Shown: positions 42,511-54,818, numbered from the stretch's first letter. The stretch is 64,000 nucleotides of DNA from Eutreptiella sp. 'Long Island Sound 2002' (GCA_964036045.1 OZ038388.1:9883733-9947732), one strand, 5' to 3'. Notes: generated by a model from the letters alone, not told the origin. Numbers and translations: made by a program.

Positions 42511-44997
42511 CTATTCTTTTGAGTAGTGCTGCTCTAGTGCACTGTATAGACGCCGAAAAGCAGTGTCGGACCAGCACAGGTGCAAATCGTACACAACTGG
42601 AATCAGCGCGGTGCGTCCTGGATGTACGTCCCTGGGTCTCGGCTTCCTCCTGTTCCCGTTGTGCGTTGGTCCGTCTCGTTGATTGCGCGGTACAGGCTCC
42701 CTGTGGATTGTTGTTGTGTGCCGGCCGCCGCCTGCAGTACGCGTTGGATGGTCCATGGTGGCAGATTTGACATTGTGCACCAGTAGCTGGTTGCCCTCCA
42801 GATAAGTGGTGACAGCGTGGAGTACTTTGGTGGCCCTGGTGGTGTCCGGGGTAGTTGGCAGGGGTTGACGGGCGGTGGCAGTCACCACCGCCATGTCATC
42901 CGCAAACGCTAGGAGTGTGGTCCGTAGGGGGTACGGTGCCACGTCCGCGTACGTGCGCCGGATGTAAAATGCCAGCGCGAGGGTAACGAGTAGGAAGAGG
43001 AATGGGCCTTCCGCACCCCCTTGCGGGACTCCTCTGGCGGGTTGGACCCACGGGGTGATGCCCACGTCGGTCTTCACTGCATACATACGGTGGCAAGGTA
43101 CGCTTTTAGGAAACCCTGGAAGGGGAGTCCCATGTGTTCCCAGACTGCTAGCAGGAGGTGGTGCGGGGTGTTGGTGAAGGCCCCCTTGACATCCAGGGAC
43201 GTGATGATGAGGCTGATTGGGTCGATGTCCACCACGGCGTCTTGCATAAAGATGGCCTCTAACGGCCTGGTATGGCTCCCCACATTGTGGGCATTATGGC
43301 CCGGTACACTGCCGGGGCCACCCGTTTGAGGATGAGCATCCATATAATTTTGGCTGCCCTGGTGGCGCATACTATTGGTCTCCAGCTGTCTGGGTTCGCC
43401 CAGTCGCCTTTCTTATACAGCGGGTGTACCAGGTTCACCCAGTCTGGTGGTACGTCCGTCTTCCCGATGGCGACATCCCACAGGCGCGCGGCCAAGTGTC
43501 TCTTTAGGTTTAGTGGGAGCCTGCGGTAGATTCTGCCGGGAGTCCGTCCACCCCGGGGTTTTTCCCGGTTGTAGTTTGTACAGCATTCATCGAATTCCCA
43601 AATGGTGAACGGGTTTCGGTGCATGTCTCGCCGCTTTGTTCGGTTGTAGAGTTTCGGCAGATGCGATATCAATTCTTCCGTGTACGCTGATAACTCCTCG
43701 TCCTCGGTGTTGTGTTGGCGTTGGAAGCTGTTGAGGACTTCCTGCAGGACCACTCTGGGATCGTTCGTCACTGTGCCGTCTTGCAGGCGTACCGCCTTAG
43801 TGCAGCGGTGGCTTGTTTCCCCCAGGACTTTGTCCACGTGTTTTAAGGATTTGTAGGGTTGGGGGTTTTGGAAGTATCGTTGCTGTTCCTGTGCCAGCTC
43901 TTTTGCCCGGCGGACGTGCCACTCCCTGAGTTGTTGGCGTGTGGTGTCCAGCCGTGCGGCAATGTCCTGGGCATCATGCTGGGCTTGCGAGTCATGAGAG
44001 TGCACTGCTGTATGCAGCGCCCGCTTGTCGCGCCATATGGCGATATCCAGGGACCGTAGGTCCTGATGCGGGGTGGCGTCGCCCTGTGCGCACCAGTGTC
44101 CTCCGTGGAGGGCGCACGCCATGGCCGCTTGCCGCATGGCGAGGTTGAGGTCCGTCTTGCCCTGTTGGTCCAGGATGCGCTGCACCGTGCGGCAATACGC
44201 CATCCATCTGTGTGTGTCCTGCTGGTCTGGTGGTCTAATGGGTGGTTGTTTGTCATGGTGCATGTCTTCCGTGGAGGCCGGGGGTACTCGAAGTACCTTG
44301 ATTTGTACGGCCAGGGGCCGATGTCTGGTTACCTTGGACGGCAGGTCGTCGTACCGTGCCCCTGCTACCTCGATGTGTGCCGAGTCCGCGTAGCAGAGGT
44401 CGATGCGGGAATCTGCCGAGCCAGGTTGCGGTGGCCGGTGTGAGGGCTGGCCTCGTAGAGAGGCTGTGAGGTCCTGTAGGCCTATGTGTTGCATGGCCAT
44501 TTGTACCGCCGTGTCCTCGGGCGTTTGCCGCCCCTTGCGATCGTCCGCTGATGGGGCGGCGCTGAAGTCTCCTATGATGACAGTCGGCCCCATCATGGCA
44601 AGTTGCCGGTAGGCCTCCATGAGGTGTTCGAGGAATGTCTCTGTGGGTCTCCAAAGGGGACATGTACGTTGATGACATTCAGCTGCCACGTTGGGCCGAC
44701 CAGTTCATATGCTGCCAGGCGGCCTTCTACACTCAGGTGGCAGTGGACGTGTACTTGGACCTCACTTTTGTGGGATATGGGCACTCCCTTGACCCATGTG
44801 GTGCGGTATTGGTGTCCTGTCCTGGTGAAGATGGGGGTTAGGTTGGGGCGAGCTGCCTGGGTTTTGAGGGCCTGTTCCTGCCACACCATGGCGTCCGGGT
44901 CGCTCCTCGCCATTACAGGCACGTTTTGCAGGTGTGGAGCTTTGGCCGCGTCATACAGGGCGCCTGGCTCGTTGAGGGACATGAGAGTGGCGAGCAC
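42511..44997 (-). CDS. Non-LTR retrotransposon endonuclease-reverse transcriptase (frameshifted)
   Basis: The APE-type endonuclease comes first (MVWQEQALKT with the acidic residue, INVHVPFGDP, VIIGDFSAAP, SRIDLCYAD, RHRPLAVQI). RT follows: YKKGDWANPDSWRPIVCATR, ITSLDVKGAFTN, GVPQGGAEGPFLFLL, and catalytic LLAFADDMAVV. The frame changes near 44660 (one C missing), near 43310 and near 43085. The order EN then RT and the FADD box are those of LINE-type elements, which make cDNA at a nicked target. Inactive as written. No poly-A tail is seen at its 3' end. Confidence 0.75.
42615..42749 (-). repeat. Minus-strand copy of a 135-bp module
   Basis: ATCCAACGCGTACTGCAGGC and following sequence is about 85 percent identical by eye to the plus-strand segment at 49153-49288 and its duplicate in the second unit. 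Confidence 0.7.
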
Positions 44998-45154
44998 ATT
45001 GGTGACCTCCTGGATGTGCGCCTTGGTGGCCCTTGGGGGCTCCCTTGCGCGGCGCGGTAGTAGTCATTGTCCCAGGCGTAGTATGAGGTTGATCGCTGTT
45101 GCCACCCGTTTTTCTTTGGGTATATTCGGCTCTTCCAGCCATGCCTGTGGCACG

Positions 45155-48100
45155 TCACCTGTCCAGACAGTGCCCGGCGGCACCTGGTTGGCGGGTGTGC
45201 GGAGTTGTACCGGGCACTCCGGGAATTGCCTGTCGTCCCAGAGTTCGAGGTTCGAGGTTTCCGCTTTCTCGCCCCACTCCGGGATCTTGTGCTGCAGGTG
45301 GCCATGTTAGCCTGGAGTGGCCAATCTGCCCTGTAACTTGCCCCGGAACCATACAAATTGCTTCAGTTGCCCTTTGAGCGCGGCCCCGAATACCCCTTGT
45401 ACTTCTGCGCCGTCTGGCCATTCGGGCTGCATGGCGGTCTGTTCCGCCACCGTGAAGAATGGGCACGCCTGGGGCTTTGGCTTCAGCTGTGGTTCGGGCG
45501 GCGGCGGTACTGGGGCAGCTTTCGGCTCCGGTTTGGGCCGTTTGGCCCTGTGGGCCGAGAAGCCCGTTCCTTCTTGGCGAGGACTCGGTTTGGGCCAGGG
45601 TTGTTCCGGCGTCGGCCCTGGGGGCCGGCTGCGGTGCGTTGCGGTTATGAAAGATGCTGTATGTCGGTCCTTGTTTTCTCACGGGGTCGGTGCATCCCTC
45701 GAAGTTGGTTCCTGTGTTCTTGTAGGCTGGTGGTGCAAAGTTTGAGGGTTTGTTCTGTGTCCATGGGCCAGGACATCCAGCGTTCCGCCCGTGATGTCAC
45801 TTGCTTTCTCACGTAGGCCACCAGGTTGTGAGCGAGTGTGAGCCACATCGCGGGCAGCGTGGTGTCTGTAGCTGGGTCGTCCACCGTCTAGTGCATAGCC
45901 GTCTTGAGGGCCAACCAGTTCGCCCGGGGGTGGTCGGTGTGGTGGGTGGAGTGGTTAAACCAGTTCCCGAGTGCCAGTGGGGTTGCCGTCTTCGTTTCTG
46001 GCGTGAATGTGTGGACTCTGTCCGTTGTTCCCGTGGCGTTCCATTGTGCTACCCACCAGGTGTATTGGTGGCACGTTAGTGTCACCGTGGGGGCGTCTGG
46101 GGGCTTGTCGAGTATCGTCCAGTCACTGACCTTCGGGCCTTCGGTTCTTCGGTTTTGCTGCTCTGGTGGGCTGGTCAGGGTCACCAGATGGTTCACAAGG
46201 TCCAGTGTCAGGGTGCCTTCCGCACCCTGTAGCCTGTCCAGACGATGCTGTGGGGTGTCCCACGGCATCGTCCCAGGCGTCCGTGGTGGCCGCCAGGGTT
46301 TGGCCGCCAGGGTCATGACGTCGTCCGTTAGGCCTTCCACGATAAAGTGTTTTTGTCCCGCGAGGGTGGTCGGGAGATGGGCCGTGTGTTTCATGGTGAG
46401 GTGTAGTAGCGCCCTGTTGGGGCCCGGGGCGTTCGGGATGGCGGGTCTGGGGTCGCGTGCGCCGTGCCTCGCCAGCGGGTGCCTTGGTTTGTCGGTGTTG
46501 GGCAGACGCGGCCCCATGGCCATGTGGTGCACCTGATCGAGGGGGATGGCTTGGCCCGTGGTGTCTCCTGTCGTGAGGTACACTCCTTTGGCGCCTGTTA
46601 CCGTGTTCAGGTAGTTACCCGGGAGTGGGGCAGGCTGTGGGGGTAGCGGTTGGAATAGGGCGTGGGGGCAGGGATGCTAGCAGGGGGGGTCCCCAGGTCG
46701 GAGCCCGGGGCAGTGGTCATCCATGCCGTGGGGCACGGGGTACAGTATATAGGGCCCTGCAACCCTGCGCAGTTTCTTGGGGTTCAGGTTGTTCAACCAC
46801 CCCCCTACCCTGATGGTGATGGAGCCCTGGTCGATCCTGGTGGCTTGGTCTCGGTCGATGTCGTCGTGCAGGGCCCTTCTGATGGTGCCCCATGTTCTGC
46901 GGTGGGCGGCGTCATCTGGGGTGGGGCATCCTGTGTGGATGAGGGGCATGCTGGCGCTTGCGAGGGCGGAGTTAATGATGTGGGGGGGGGGGGCGGAGCG
47001 CCGTGGGTACCGGTAGCGCCGCCCCCCGTTGGTTTGATGCCTTGGCGGGGTACACGCCTCCCATGGAGGGGTTGGTGCCAGGACGGTTCCGGGTTCCAAA
47101 TGGGGGCTGGCAGGTCCCCGTATCGTGCCCAGGTGTACACCGTGTACGCTGTGCCTTCGGTGTCGGTCAGCAATCTGTATGTGGACTTCCGTGTTTCTCC
47201 GTAGGTGACGAGTATGTTTGATGTGGGGATGGTGTAGTTGAGGTGTGTGTGCGGCAGGGCGTGTGCGATTTGTACTTCCTTGCCTTTCCGATTGTCCCCC
47301 TGGTCTTCTAGTATGAGGTGTACCATCCATGGGCTGTGGGGCGGGAGGTTGCCGTCTTTCTCGCGTATCGGTGGGTGTATGTGGCGCCCTGTCTGCTGTG
47401 CCTTGTTGGCGTTGTGGTGGGCTCGTTGCTCGACGAGGATGTTTGGTGTCAAGTCTTGTGGGGCACCTTCCCTGTGCGCCATGGCCTGGGCCGCCTTGGC
47501 GAGTGCCGTGAGGTGGGCGGCAGTGTGGATTCGGCGAATTGGGGTACCATGCTGGTGTCTGTTGGGAAGTTCCAGTATATTGTGAACATCCCCTGCTGGT
47601 TGGCGTTGTGGGTGTCCGGGACGCTCAGGGAGAGTGCCTCTTTGATCTGGGTTACCGCCTCGGGGGGTATGGTGGCAGGGTAGTGCCAGAGGGTGTGCTT
47701 GGTGGGATCCCGGTTTGTACAGGCCGCACGTCCCGCGGGCTCCATGGTCTGCGGTGTGGGGGCGTCGTCAAGTGTGACGTCGTCGAGGCGGTCGCGTTCG
47801 GCGGCCCACCGTGTCCGCCAGTCCGTCAGCGTGGGGTCGTTCTCGGTGCAGTCCAGGGTATAGTGGACGGCTGTCCATTCCGGGTCGGGGTCAACGGCAA
47901 TGTCGGTGTCCGTTGTCGCGTTTACCCAGACAGCTTGTGTGGGTCTCGCCTGGGGCATGTTGTCGTCGTCTCCAAGGGCTGTGACTTCGATGGTGGCCGT
48001 GCCCTTGGTGGTTATGAAAAGGTGCATGGCCTGTGTTAGTTGTACTTGGTACGGCGTGAGGAGGCGCATGATTTCCATAGTTGTTACCCCTGGCAGGATT

Positions 48101-49060
48101 TTCTCCCAATTGATGTGGCCCGTCGGTAGCTGCCATGTTGTTGCTGTGCTCCTGGTGTGGTTCCCCCCTCGGGGTAGTTGGTGATTATCCGGGATGTGGC
48201 GTGAGGTGAGGGGCTTGTCCAGTTGTTTGACGGTCGTGGTGGCGCTGGGAGGCTCGGTCCCTTCGTGGGCTGGTGGGCTGCGCCCTCTTTGCGGGGATTC
48301 GTGTTGCGGGGGCGCGAGGAATTTTGTTAAGCTGCGGGGTATGTGTGGCTCTGGTATCGGTTGCGGCGCTGTCGGCCGAAGGCTGGTGATGGTGTGCCCC
48401 CTTCGTGCAGGTAGAACTCCAGCGCTGGTGGTCCAACAGGGTGCCATTCCCGTGGGTCGTCGTGCGGGGTGTGGGGGTGGATGCTTTGCTGAGTGGACCA
48501 CCTGTGGTAGGCCAGGATGGCGTTCGTGATGGCGGGGTCGTAGTCGTCTCCAAACGGGTGGTCGGGTCTCAAGCAGTCTATGAACGTGGTGCCAGCGTCT
48601 CAATGTCTCTGTCTGGCACTACCTCGTCCCATGTTGGATGCATGGGCCAGCTGTTTGTACAGGGTACAGTGTCGGGGGGCCGGTCTCGTTGGTGGGGTCC
48701 CGGCTGGTTCGGGCATGGGCTCCTTTTTCTAGGTTGCCCTGCTCCCGTGGCGGTTGGCGTGCACCAGGGTGTACTCGTCATCTTCTCGTTGGGATGTCCA
48801 TTCCAGGTGGGCTTCCCCCGTGGACGCGCCAATCGGTCGGCACGTTGTGGTGCACACGTAGGGGGGGGCGTCTTGTCATGCAGGACGATGGTGTGGCCTC
48901 GTGTCCAGCTGTGCAGGGTGAGGACTAGCGCCGCCGCTGTTTCCTCGTGGGTTGCTGGCGCTGGGGCGTCAGATTTTTGGATGAAGGTCAGGGTCTCCTG
49001 CGCGCGCCGGGATCTCGGGAGTGTCGTCCAGGCTCCAATCGTGGTTTCCCGCCCCTGCAT
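45155..49060 (-). CDS. Long upstream ORF of the non-LTR element (copy 1)
   Basis: From ATG 49060 (MQGRETTIGAWTTLPRS) a coding signal rich in Pro, Thr, Arg and His runs about 1,300 codons through several frames. A frame change near 48595 is shared with the duplicate copy, so it predates the duplication. Another near 48400 (a 14-bp difference from copy 2) is private. TAG at 45890-45888 interrupts the frame, but protein-like sequence resumes at TVDDPATDTTLPAMW. No known ORF1 domain (RRM, CCHC, esterase) is visible. The product is unrecognised and much longer than a usual ORF1. Confidence 0.5.
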
Positions 49061-49119
49061 TATCGCTCCATCCGGTGACTGTTGGTGGGCGTTTTGTATG
49101 TCTCGCGAACCACGACCCC

Positions 49120-49299
49120 ATGGACCTAGACGGCGACCCACTGCAGGACAGCATCCGACGCGTACTGCAGGCGGCTGCCGGCGCGCAACAACAACACCCA
49201 TGGAGCCTGTACAGAGCACTCAACGAGACAGACCAACAGATAACGGGAACAGGAGGAAGCCGAGATTCAGGGGCGTACATCGAGGAGCTGCAGCAGTGA
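49120..49299 (+). CDS. Small 59-codon ORF over the inverted module (copy 1)
   Basis: MDLDGDPLQDSIRRVLQAAA to EELQQ. It is on the opposite strand to the long ORF and overlaps its start. The same frame is open in the related module at 42.6 kb (VLQAAAGTQQQ, SLYRAINETDQ). Substitutions between the modules largely keep the protein, which hints at selection, but it may simply be a remnant of another non-LTR copy. Confidence 0.35.
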   Translation: MDLDGDPLQDSIRRVLQAAAGAQQQHPWSLYRALNETDQQITGTGGSRDSGAYIEELQQ

Positions 49300-49499
49300 C
49301 GTCAAGGCCACTGGGCAGTGAATCCGGGGGGGGGTTAGGGGCTTCGGCATCGGTGGATACTCGGTTGTGGGTTTCCTTCGCGGTGCTGGATAGTTCACTT
49401 GACATGGATAGTGGTGCTGCGTGTGTGTGGGCCTCCCTCGCGCGTGGCTGCGTTGCCTCCGTGGCCAACGGTGCCGTTTCTGTTTCTGGCTTCGGGTTG

Positions 49500-50283
49500 T
49501 CGTGGTGCTGCGCCTCGTGTTGAGGCGTCTGGGAGTGGTCCGTGTTTTTGGCGCTGTATTCTGTGCGGTCTTAACTCAGGGTACTCCAGCATGGTGTGGT
49601 GTTTGCGGTTCGGTTCCTGGTTCTGTCGCTGTAGTCAGTGCGTGGTGACGGGTGGTCCTGTTCCAGGTCCAGCCCTTGCTGTGCTCTCTGTCCTCCGGTT
49701 GCCCTTTGCCCGTGGGGCTCGTTCCTGTCGGCCGTCTCGTGGTAGTGGTCGGTGTGCCGTTGGGTCGTTGCGTGGGTGTGTCGGGTTTCTTCCCGCTGTG
49801 CGCTGTACACCGTGTGTGTCGGGCTGGGGCCGTATGCCTCTGGTGCCCGTCCTTTGCCTCCATCGCTGGGGTTGTTGTGGTACTTGGTGTCGCGCCGCGG
49901 TATGTGGCTGTAGTCCGTGTTTTGGGTGCTATACTCCTTGCCGTCCAGGCTCGGGGTACGTTGGCGTGTCGTGGTGCTTGCGGTTCGGTCTGTGGTGAGG
50001 GCGCTATAGTCGGTGCGCTGTGATGGGGTGTGGTCTGGTTCCGGTTCCACCAGTCGTTGTCGTGTTGTTCGTTCCCCTGTCGCCCCCCCCCCCCCCCTTG
50101 GGGCTCGGTTGTGTCAGTGGCGCTGGGGTAGTGGCCCGTGCGCCATTGGGCTGCTGGTTCCTGGTGTTCGCAGTATACCGTGTGGGTCGGGCTTGGGGTG
50201 AGTGCGCCTGGTGCATTTTCCCTGCTCCTGTTGCTGGGGCTGCCGCGGTCGTTGAGGTCGGCTGGGCGCTGTCTCCCCTCACT
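49500..50283. repeat. Degenerate GC-rich monomers of about 370 bp (copy 1)
   Basis: Two units start near 49530 (GTGGTCCGTGTTTTTGGCGC) and 49910 (GTAGTCCGTGTTTTGGGTGC) and share the same internal order of motifs. A poly-C run lies near 50084-50098. The position upstream of the long ORF suggests a monomer-type 5' UTR. Copy 2 is at about 55258-56042. Confidence 0.55.
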
Positions 50284-50289
50284 AAGATT

Positions 50290-51727
50290 TAGGCTCTAAC
50301 CAGCACCCCTTAGAAAGCACTGCACCTTGGACTCATTCATTGTATCACACTGAGGCTGTACAAACACAGAGTATGTGACAAACCACTGACTTATTTACAC
50401 TCGCAGTTTTCCATTCACTTCGTTTACTTTACACGCTTTGCTTATTTGCTTTCTCTATTGCCCTTTGCTTGTTATTTGTGTTGTGCACATGTGACCACCA
50501 TGGGTATTTCCTACCAAGAGCAAAAGAATGAATAGCGCCAATAGCCCACAAAGACTCCCACTCAAAGAGGGGCGCATAGCTCGAAACTGTGTTAAATAGT
50601 AGTAAAAGCGACTCCAATAGCCTTAGAGACACAGGGCTGCAATGATACAAAATCAGTATAAATGACCATCCAAATCATGATCATCATGCATCAGCAAATG
50701 ACATGCATGCCAGTAAAATGACATCAATGTGTCGATCTGTCTAAACCTTTTTAACCTGTGGTGCTTAGGATTGTGGGTCCACTTCACTCCCCCCTCGTCG
50801 AAGACCACGTGGGCGTACTTCGTCGCATCTTCGTGGCCTTTCGACGCTGCGGTGTTGTGATTGGCGCCGATCTTGTCGTTGTTGACGACTCCTCACTCCT
50901 ACGATCCTTCAGACTCCCACCAGGTCGCTGTCGCTCTTCAAGGCCTCGACGCTGCCCTGCTCGAGGTCCACAGCCACGCGTTGTACTCCATTCCTTTCAG
51001 ACGCGTTGTCGCTGTCCTCATCCTCTTCTGCACTTCGGCTGGATCTTGTTGTATTCCTTGCTCATCCTCCAATTCGCGCGTTGGGGACGACGCAGGACGG
51101 TTGTCGTTCTGCACGCAGTTTGCATCTTTTCGAAGTGCCTCAGTCTTCAGTACTCATCTTCCTGGAGGCTTCGCAGTCGTCATAGTCCTCCATTGACATC
51201 AGTCTTCATAGGCCTTCTTTGATGCTTCGGCCATTCGTTCAGTCGACTCCAAGTTCGATTTACTTCATTTTGGCCCAGCGCGTCGACGATTTTGCATCCG
51301 TCTGATATAGTGATTGTGCAGGTTGACGAACGCACAGATTTGCTGGGGTACCGACTCCATTGCGGGGCAGTGCCATACAAACCTAACCTTAGGGTCTCAA
51401 AACCAACTACCCTTCCAGTATCTACTACACTCAGGCGCAACAGTGTTTTCAGTCAGCAGTGTACAGCCAGTCACACTCCACCTATTCCTATCTCTCTCTG
51501 GACTATTGCAAACAAACAGTCTGTGGTTATACAGTCAACAAACAGCAGAGTTTCAAGTCAGGCACTCTCCTTGGGGCGTCTTGCTTTCCCCCCTGGTCTC
51601 AGACAAAGCGCACGTGCGCGCTTCAGATATCGCGCTTCAGACTTGTTCCAATTTTGCAGACTACTCCCTTCAGCTTGCATAAGTCAGTCTTTTCGTCCCT
51701 TTTTTATTTCTTTTTCTTGTCAACAGT
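50290..51727. other. Region between non-LTR element and plus-strand gene (copy 1)
   Basis: No gene is called. The minus strand of 50780-51230 reads in shifting frames as charged protein (EALRKDANCVQNDNRP, ELEDEQGIQQDPAEVQKRM), possibly a decayed gag-like remnant. The end is pyrimidine-rich (TTTTTTATTTCTTTTTCTTGTCAACAG) and works as a splice acceptor for the next ORF. Copy 2 is 56050-57488. Confidence 0.35.
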
Positions 51728-52279
51728 ATGGTTAAAAAGAAGAGTGTGCCCCGCCGTTGGGGCTCCTCTGCGGCGACTGCGCCAGCTGCTGCTCTTGCAG
51801 TGCCTGTGCCAGTCGCCCCTCAAACCCCACGTCTCCCCAGCAACCCGCCTCCGTCGCTGCCGTCGTACGTCAACACGGCGTATGAGCACGGACGGCCTGC
51901 TGGGTTGACCGCGCCGACGTGGGTTCCGCTCCATGGGGCTTGGATCTTGCAGACTCCAACTGCAAGTCCTGCCCAGTGGTTCGGATCAGGAGGCGCCGCG
52001 CTTCCAGGCGTGCCCCGCCGCTCCATGCGGCGCGCCCCCCGGCTCACCCCTGCTGGGGTCCACTGGGAGTGGACCTGGGACCCTCCGGGCCCCAGTGTTC
52101 CTGTGCCCGAGGAGTGGGTAATCCCTCCTCGCCATGGTCCTCCCGCTCTCCCTCAGGAGGAATCCCTCTTGGAGGTTGAGGACGTGGAGGTGATCGTGGA
52201 AGTGGAGGGCATCAGCCCTGAGCAGCAGCAGCGCGCAGCCCACGCCGCCGTCGTCGCCGCGCTGCTCTCCATCTACATC
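51728..52279 (+). CDS. Unrecognised Pro-rich protein, last exon (copy 1, 3'-chimeric)
   Basis: The exon follows an acceptor TTCTTGTCAACAG|T and opens with MVKKKSVPRRWGSSAATAP. It is Pro/Ala-rich, then has LEVEDVEVIVEVEGISPEQ and a helical AAHAAVVAALLSIYI. The duplication breakpoint at 52279 removes the native end, so the frame runs on into antisense non-LTR sequence. Function unknown. Confidence 0.45.
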
Positions 52280-54818
52280 CTGATCGAGGGGGATGGCTTG
52301 GCCCGTGGTGTCTCCTGTCGTGAGGTACACTCCTTTGGCGCCTGTTACCGTGTTCAGGTAGTTACCCGGGAGTGGGGCAGGCTGTGGGGGTAGCGGTTGG
52401 AATAGGGCGTGGGGGCAGGGATGCCCGCAGGGGGGGTCCCCAGGTCGGAGCCCGGGGCAGTGGTCATCCATGCCGTGGAGCACGGGGTACAGTATATAGG
52501 GCCCCGCAACCCTGCGCAGTTTCTTGGGGTTCAGGTTGTTCAACCACCCCCCTACCCTGATGGTGATGGAGCCCTGGTCGATCCAGGTGGCTTGGTCTCG
52601 GTTGATGTCGTCGTGCAGGGCCCTTCTGATGGTGCCCCATGTTCTGCGGTGGGCGGCGTCATCTGGGGTGGGGCATCCTGTGTGGATGAGGGGCATGCTG
52701 GCGCTTGCGAGGGCGGAGTTAATGATGTGGGGGGGGGGCGGAGCGCCGTGGGTACCGGTAGCGCCGCCCCCCGTTGGTTTGATGCCTTGGCGGGGTACAC
52801 GCCTCCCATGGAGGGGTTGGTGCCAGGACGGTTCCGGGTTCCAAATGGGGGCTGGCAGGTCCCCGTATCGTGCCCAGGTGTACACCGTGTACGCTGTGCC
52901 TTCGGTGTCGGTCAGCAATCTGTATGTGGACTTCCGTGTTTCTCCGTAGGTGACGAGTATGTTTGATGTGGGGATGGTGTAGTTGAGGTGTGTGTGCGGC
53001 AGGGCGTGTGCGATTTGTACTTCCTTGCCTTTCCGATTGTCCCCCTGGTCTTCTAGTATGAGGTGTACCATCCATGGGCTGTGGGGCGGGAGGTTGCCGT
53101 CTTTCTGGCGTATCGGTGGGTGTATGTGGCGCCCTGTCTGCTGTGCCTTGTTGGCGTTGTGGTGGGCTCGTTGCTCGACGAGGATGTTTGGTGTCAAGTC
53201 TTGTGGGGCACCTTCCCTGTGCGCCATGGCCTGGGCCGCCTTGGCGAGTGCCTTGAGGTGGGCGGCAGTGTGGATTCGGCGACCTGGGGTACCATGCTGG
53301 TGTCTGTTGGGAAGTTCCAGTATATTGTGAACATCCCCTGCTGGTTGGCGTTGTGGGTGTCCGGGACGCTCAGGGAGAGTGCCTCTTTGATCTGGGTTAC
53401 CGCCTCGGGGGGTATGGTGGCAGGGTAGTGCCAGAGGGTGTGCTTGGTGGGATCCCGGTTTGTACAGGCCGCACGTCCCGCGGGCTCCATGGTCTGCGGT
53501 GTGAGGGCGTCGTCAAGTGTGACGTCGTCGAGGCGGTCGCGTTCGGCGGCCCACCGTGTCCGCCAGTCCGTCAGCGTGGGGTCGTTCTCGGTGCAGTCCA
53601 GGGTATAGTGGACGGCTGTCCACTCCGGGTCGGGGTCAACGGCAATGTCGGTGTCCGTTATCGCGTTTACCCAGACAGCTTGTGTGGGTCTCGCCTTGGG
53701 CATGTGGTCGTTGTCTCCAAGGGCTGTGCCTTCGATGGTGGCCGTGCCCTTGGTGGTTATGAAAAGGTGCATGGCCTGTGTTAGTTGTACTTGGTACGGC
53801 GTGAGGAGGCGCATGATTTCCATAGTTGTTACCCCTGGCAGGATTTTCTCCCAATCGATGTGGCCCGTCGGTAGCTGCCATGTTGTTGCTGTGCTCCTGG
53901 TGTGGTTCCCCCCTCGGGGTAGTTGGTGATTATCCGGGATGTGGCGTGAGGTGAGGGGCTTGTCCAGTTGTTTGACGGTCGTGGTGGCGCTGGGAGGCTC
54001 GGTCCCTTCGTGGGCTGGTGGGCTGCGCCCTCTTTGCGGGGATTCGTGTTGCGGGGGCGCGAGGAATTTTGTTAAGCTGCGGGGTATGTGTGGCTCTGGT
54101 ATCGGTTGCGGCGCTGTCGGCCGAAGGCTGGTGATGGTGTGCGCCCCGGTGGGTGCCTCTTCGTGCAGGTAGAACTCCAGCGCTGGTGGTCCAACAGGGT
54201 GCCATTCCCGTGGGTCGTCGTGCGGGGTGTGGGGGTGGATGCTTTGCTGAGTGGACCACCTGTGGTAGGCCAGGATGGCGTTCGTGATGGCGGGGTCGTA
54301 GTCGTCTCCAAACGGGTGGTCGGGTCTTAAGCAGTCTATGAACGTGGTTCCAGCGTCTCAATGTCTCTGTCTGGCACTACGTCGTCCCATGTTGGATGCA
54401 TGGGCCAGCTGTTTGTACAGGGTACAGTGTCGGGGGGCCGGTCTCGTTGGTGGGGTCCCGGCTGGTTCGGGCATGGGCTCCTTTTTCTCGGTTGCCCTGC
54501 TCCCGTGGCGGTTGGCGTGCACCAGGGTGTACTCGTCATCTTCTCGTTGGGATGTCCATTCCAGGTGGGCTTCCCCCGTGGACGCGCCAATCGGTCGGCA
54601 CGTTGTGGTGCACACGTAGGGGGGGGCGTCTTGTCATGCAGGACGATGGTGTGGCCTCGTGTCCAGCTGTGCAGGGTGAGGACTAGCGCCGCCGCTGTTT
54701 CCTCGTGGGTTGCTGGCGCTGGGGCGTCAGATTTTTGCATGAAGGTCAGGGTCTCCTGCGCGCGCTTGGATCTCGGGAGTGTCGTCCAGGCTCCAATCGT
54801 GGTTTCCCGCCCCTGCAT
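52280..54818 (-). pseudogene. Long non-LTR ORF, copy 2, lacking its 3' half
   Basis: From ATG 54818 the same protein as copy 1 runs down to AIPLDQ at 52280, where the duplication junction cuts it. The EN-RT part is absent. The middle frame is open from 54357 to 53194 with no start codon (IDCLRPDHPFGDDYDPAITN...LHEEAPTGAHTITS). This copy therefore preserves the frame that copy 1 lost through its 14-bp difference. Confidence 0.6.

Larger units (their letters stand above)
42511..50290 (-). mobile_element. Non-LTR retrotransposon, long form
   Basis: The minus-strand EN-RT ORF is preceded by a Pro/Thr/Arg-rich coding region of about 4 kb and, further upstream, by GC-rich degenerate monomers of about 370 bp at 49500-50280. 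The right end is placed where the G/T-rich composition stops abruptly near 50285. This limit is an inference. Confidence 0.5.
46533..52279. repeat. Tandem duplication, unit 1 (5.75 kb)
   Basis: Begins CTGATCGAGGGGGATGGC and ends CTCTCCATCTACATC. Unit 2 follows head to tail. The copies differ by scattered substitutions, homopolymer lengths and one indel of about 14 bp near 48400/54145. The left breakpoint is inside the non-LTR ORF and the right inside the plus-strand gene. Confidence 0.9.

Noticed and set aside
42511-42786. Plus-strand ORFs over the RT C-terminal region
   Set aside because: They are antisense shadows of the FADD-type RT frame on the minus strand.
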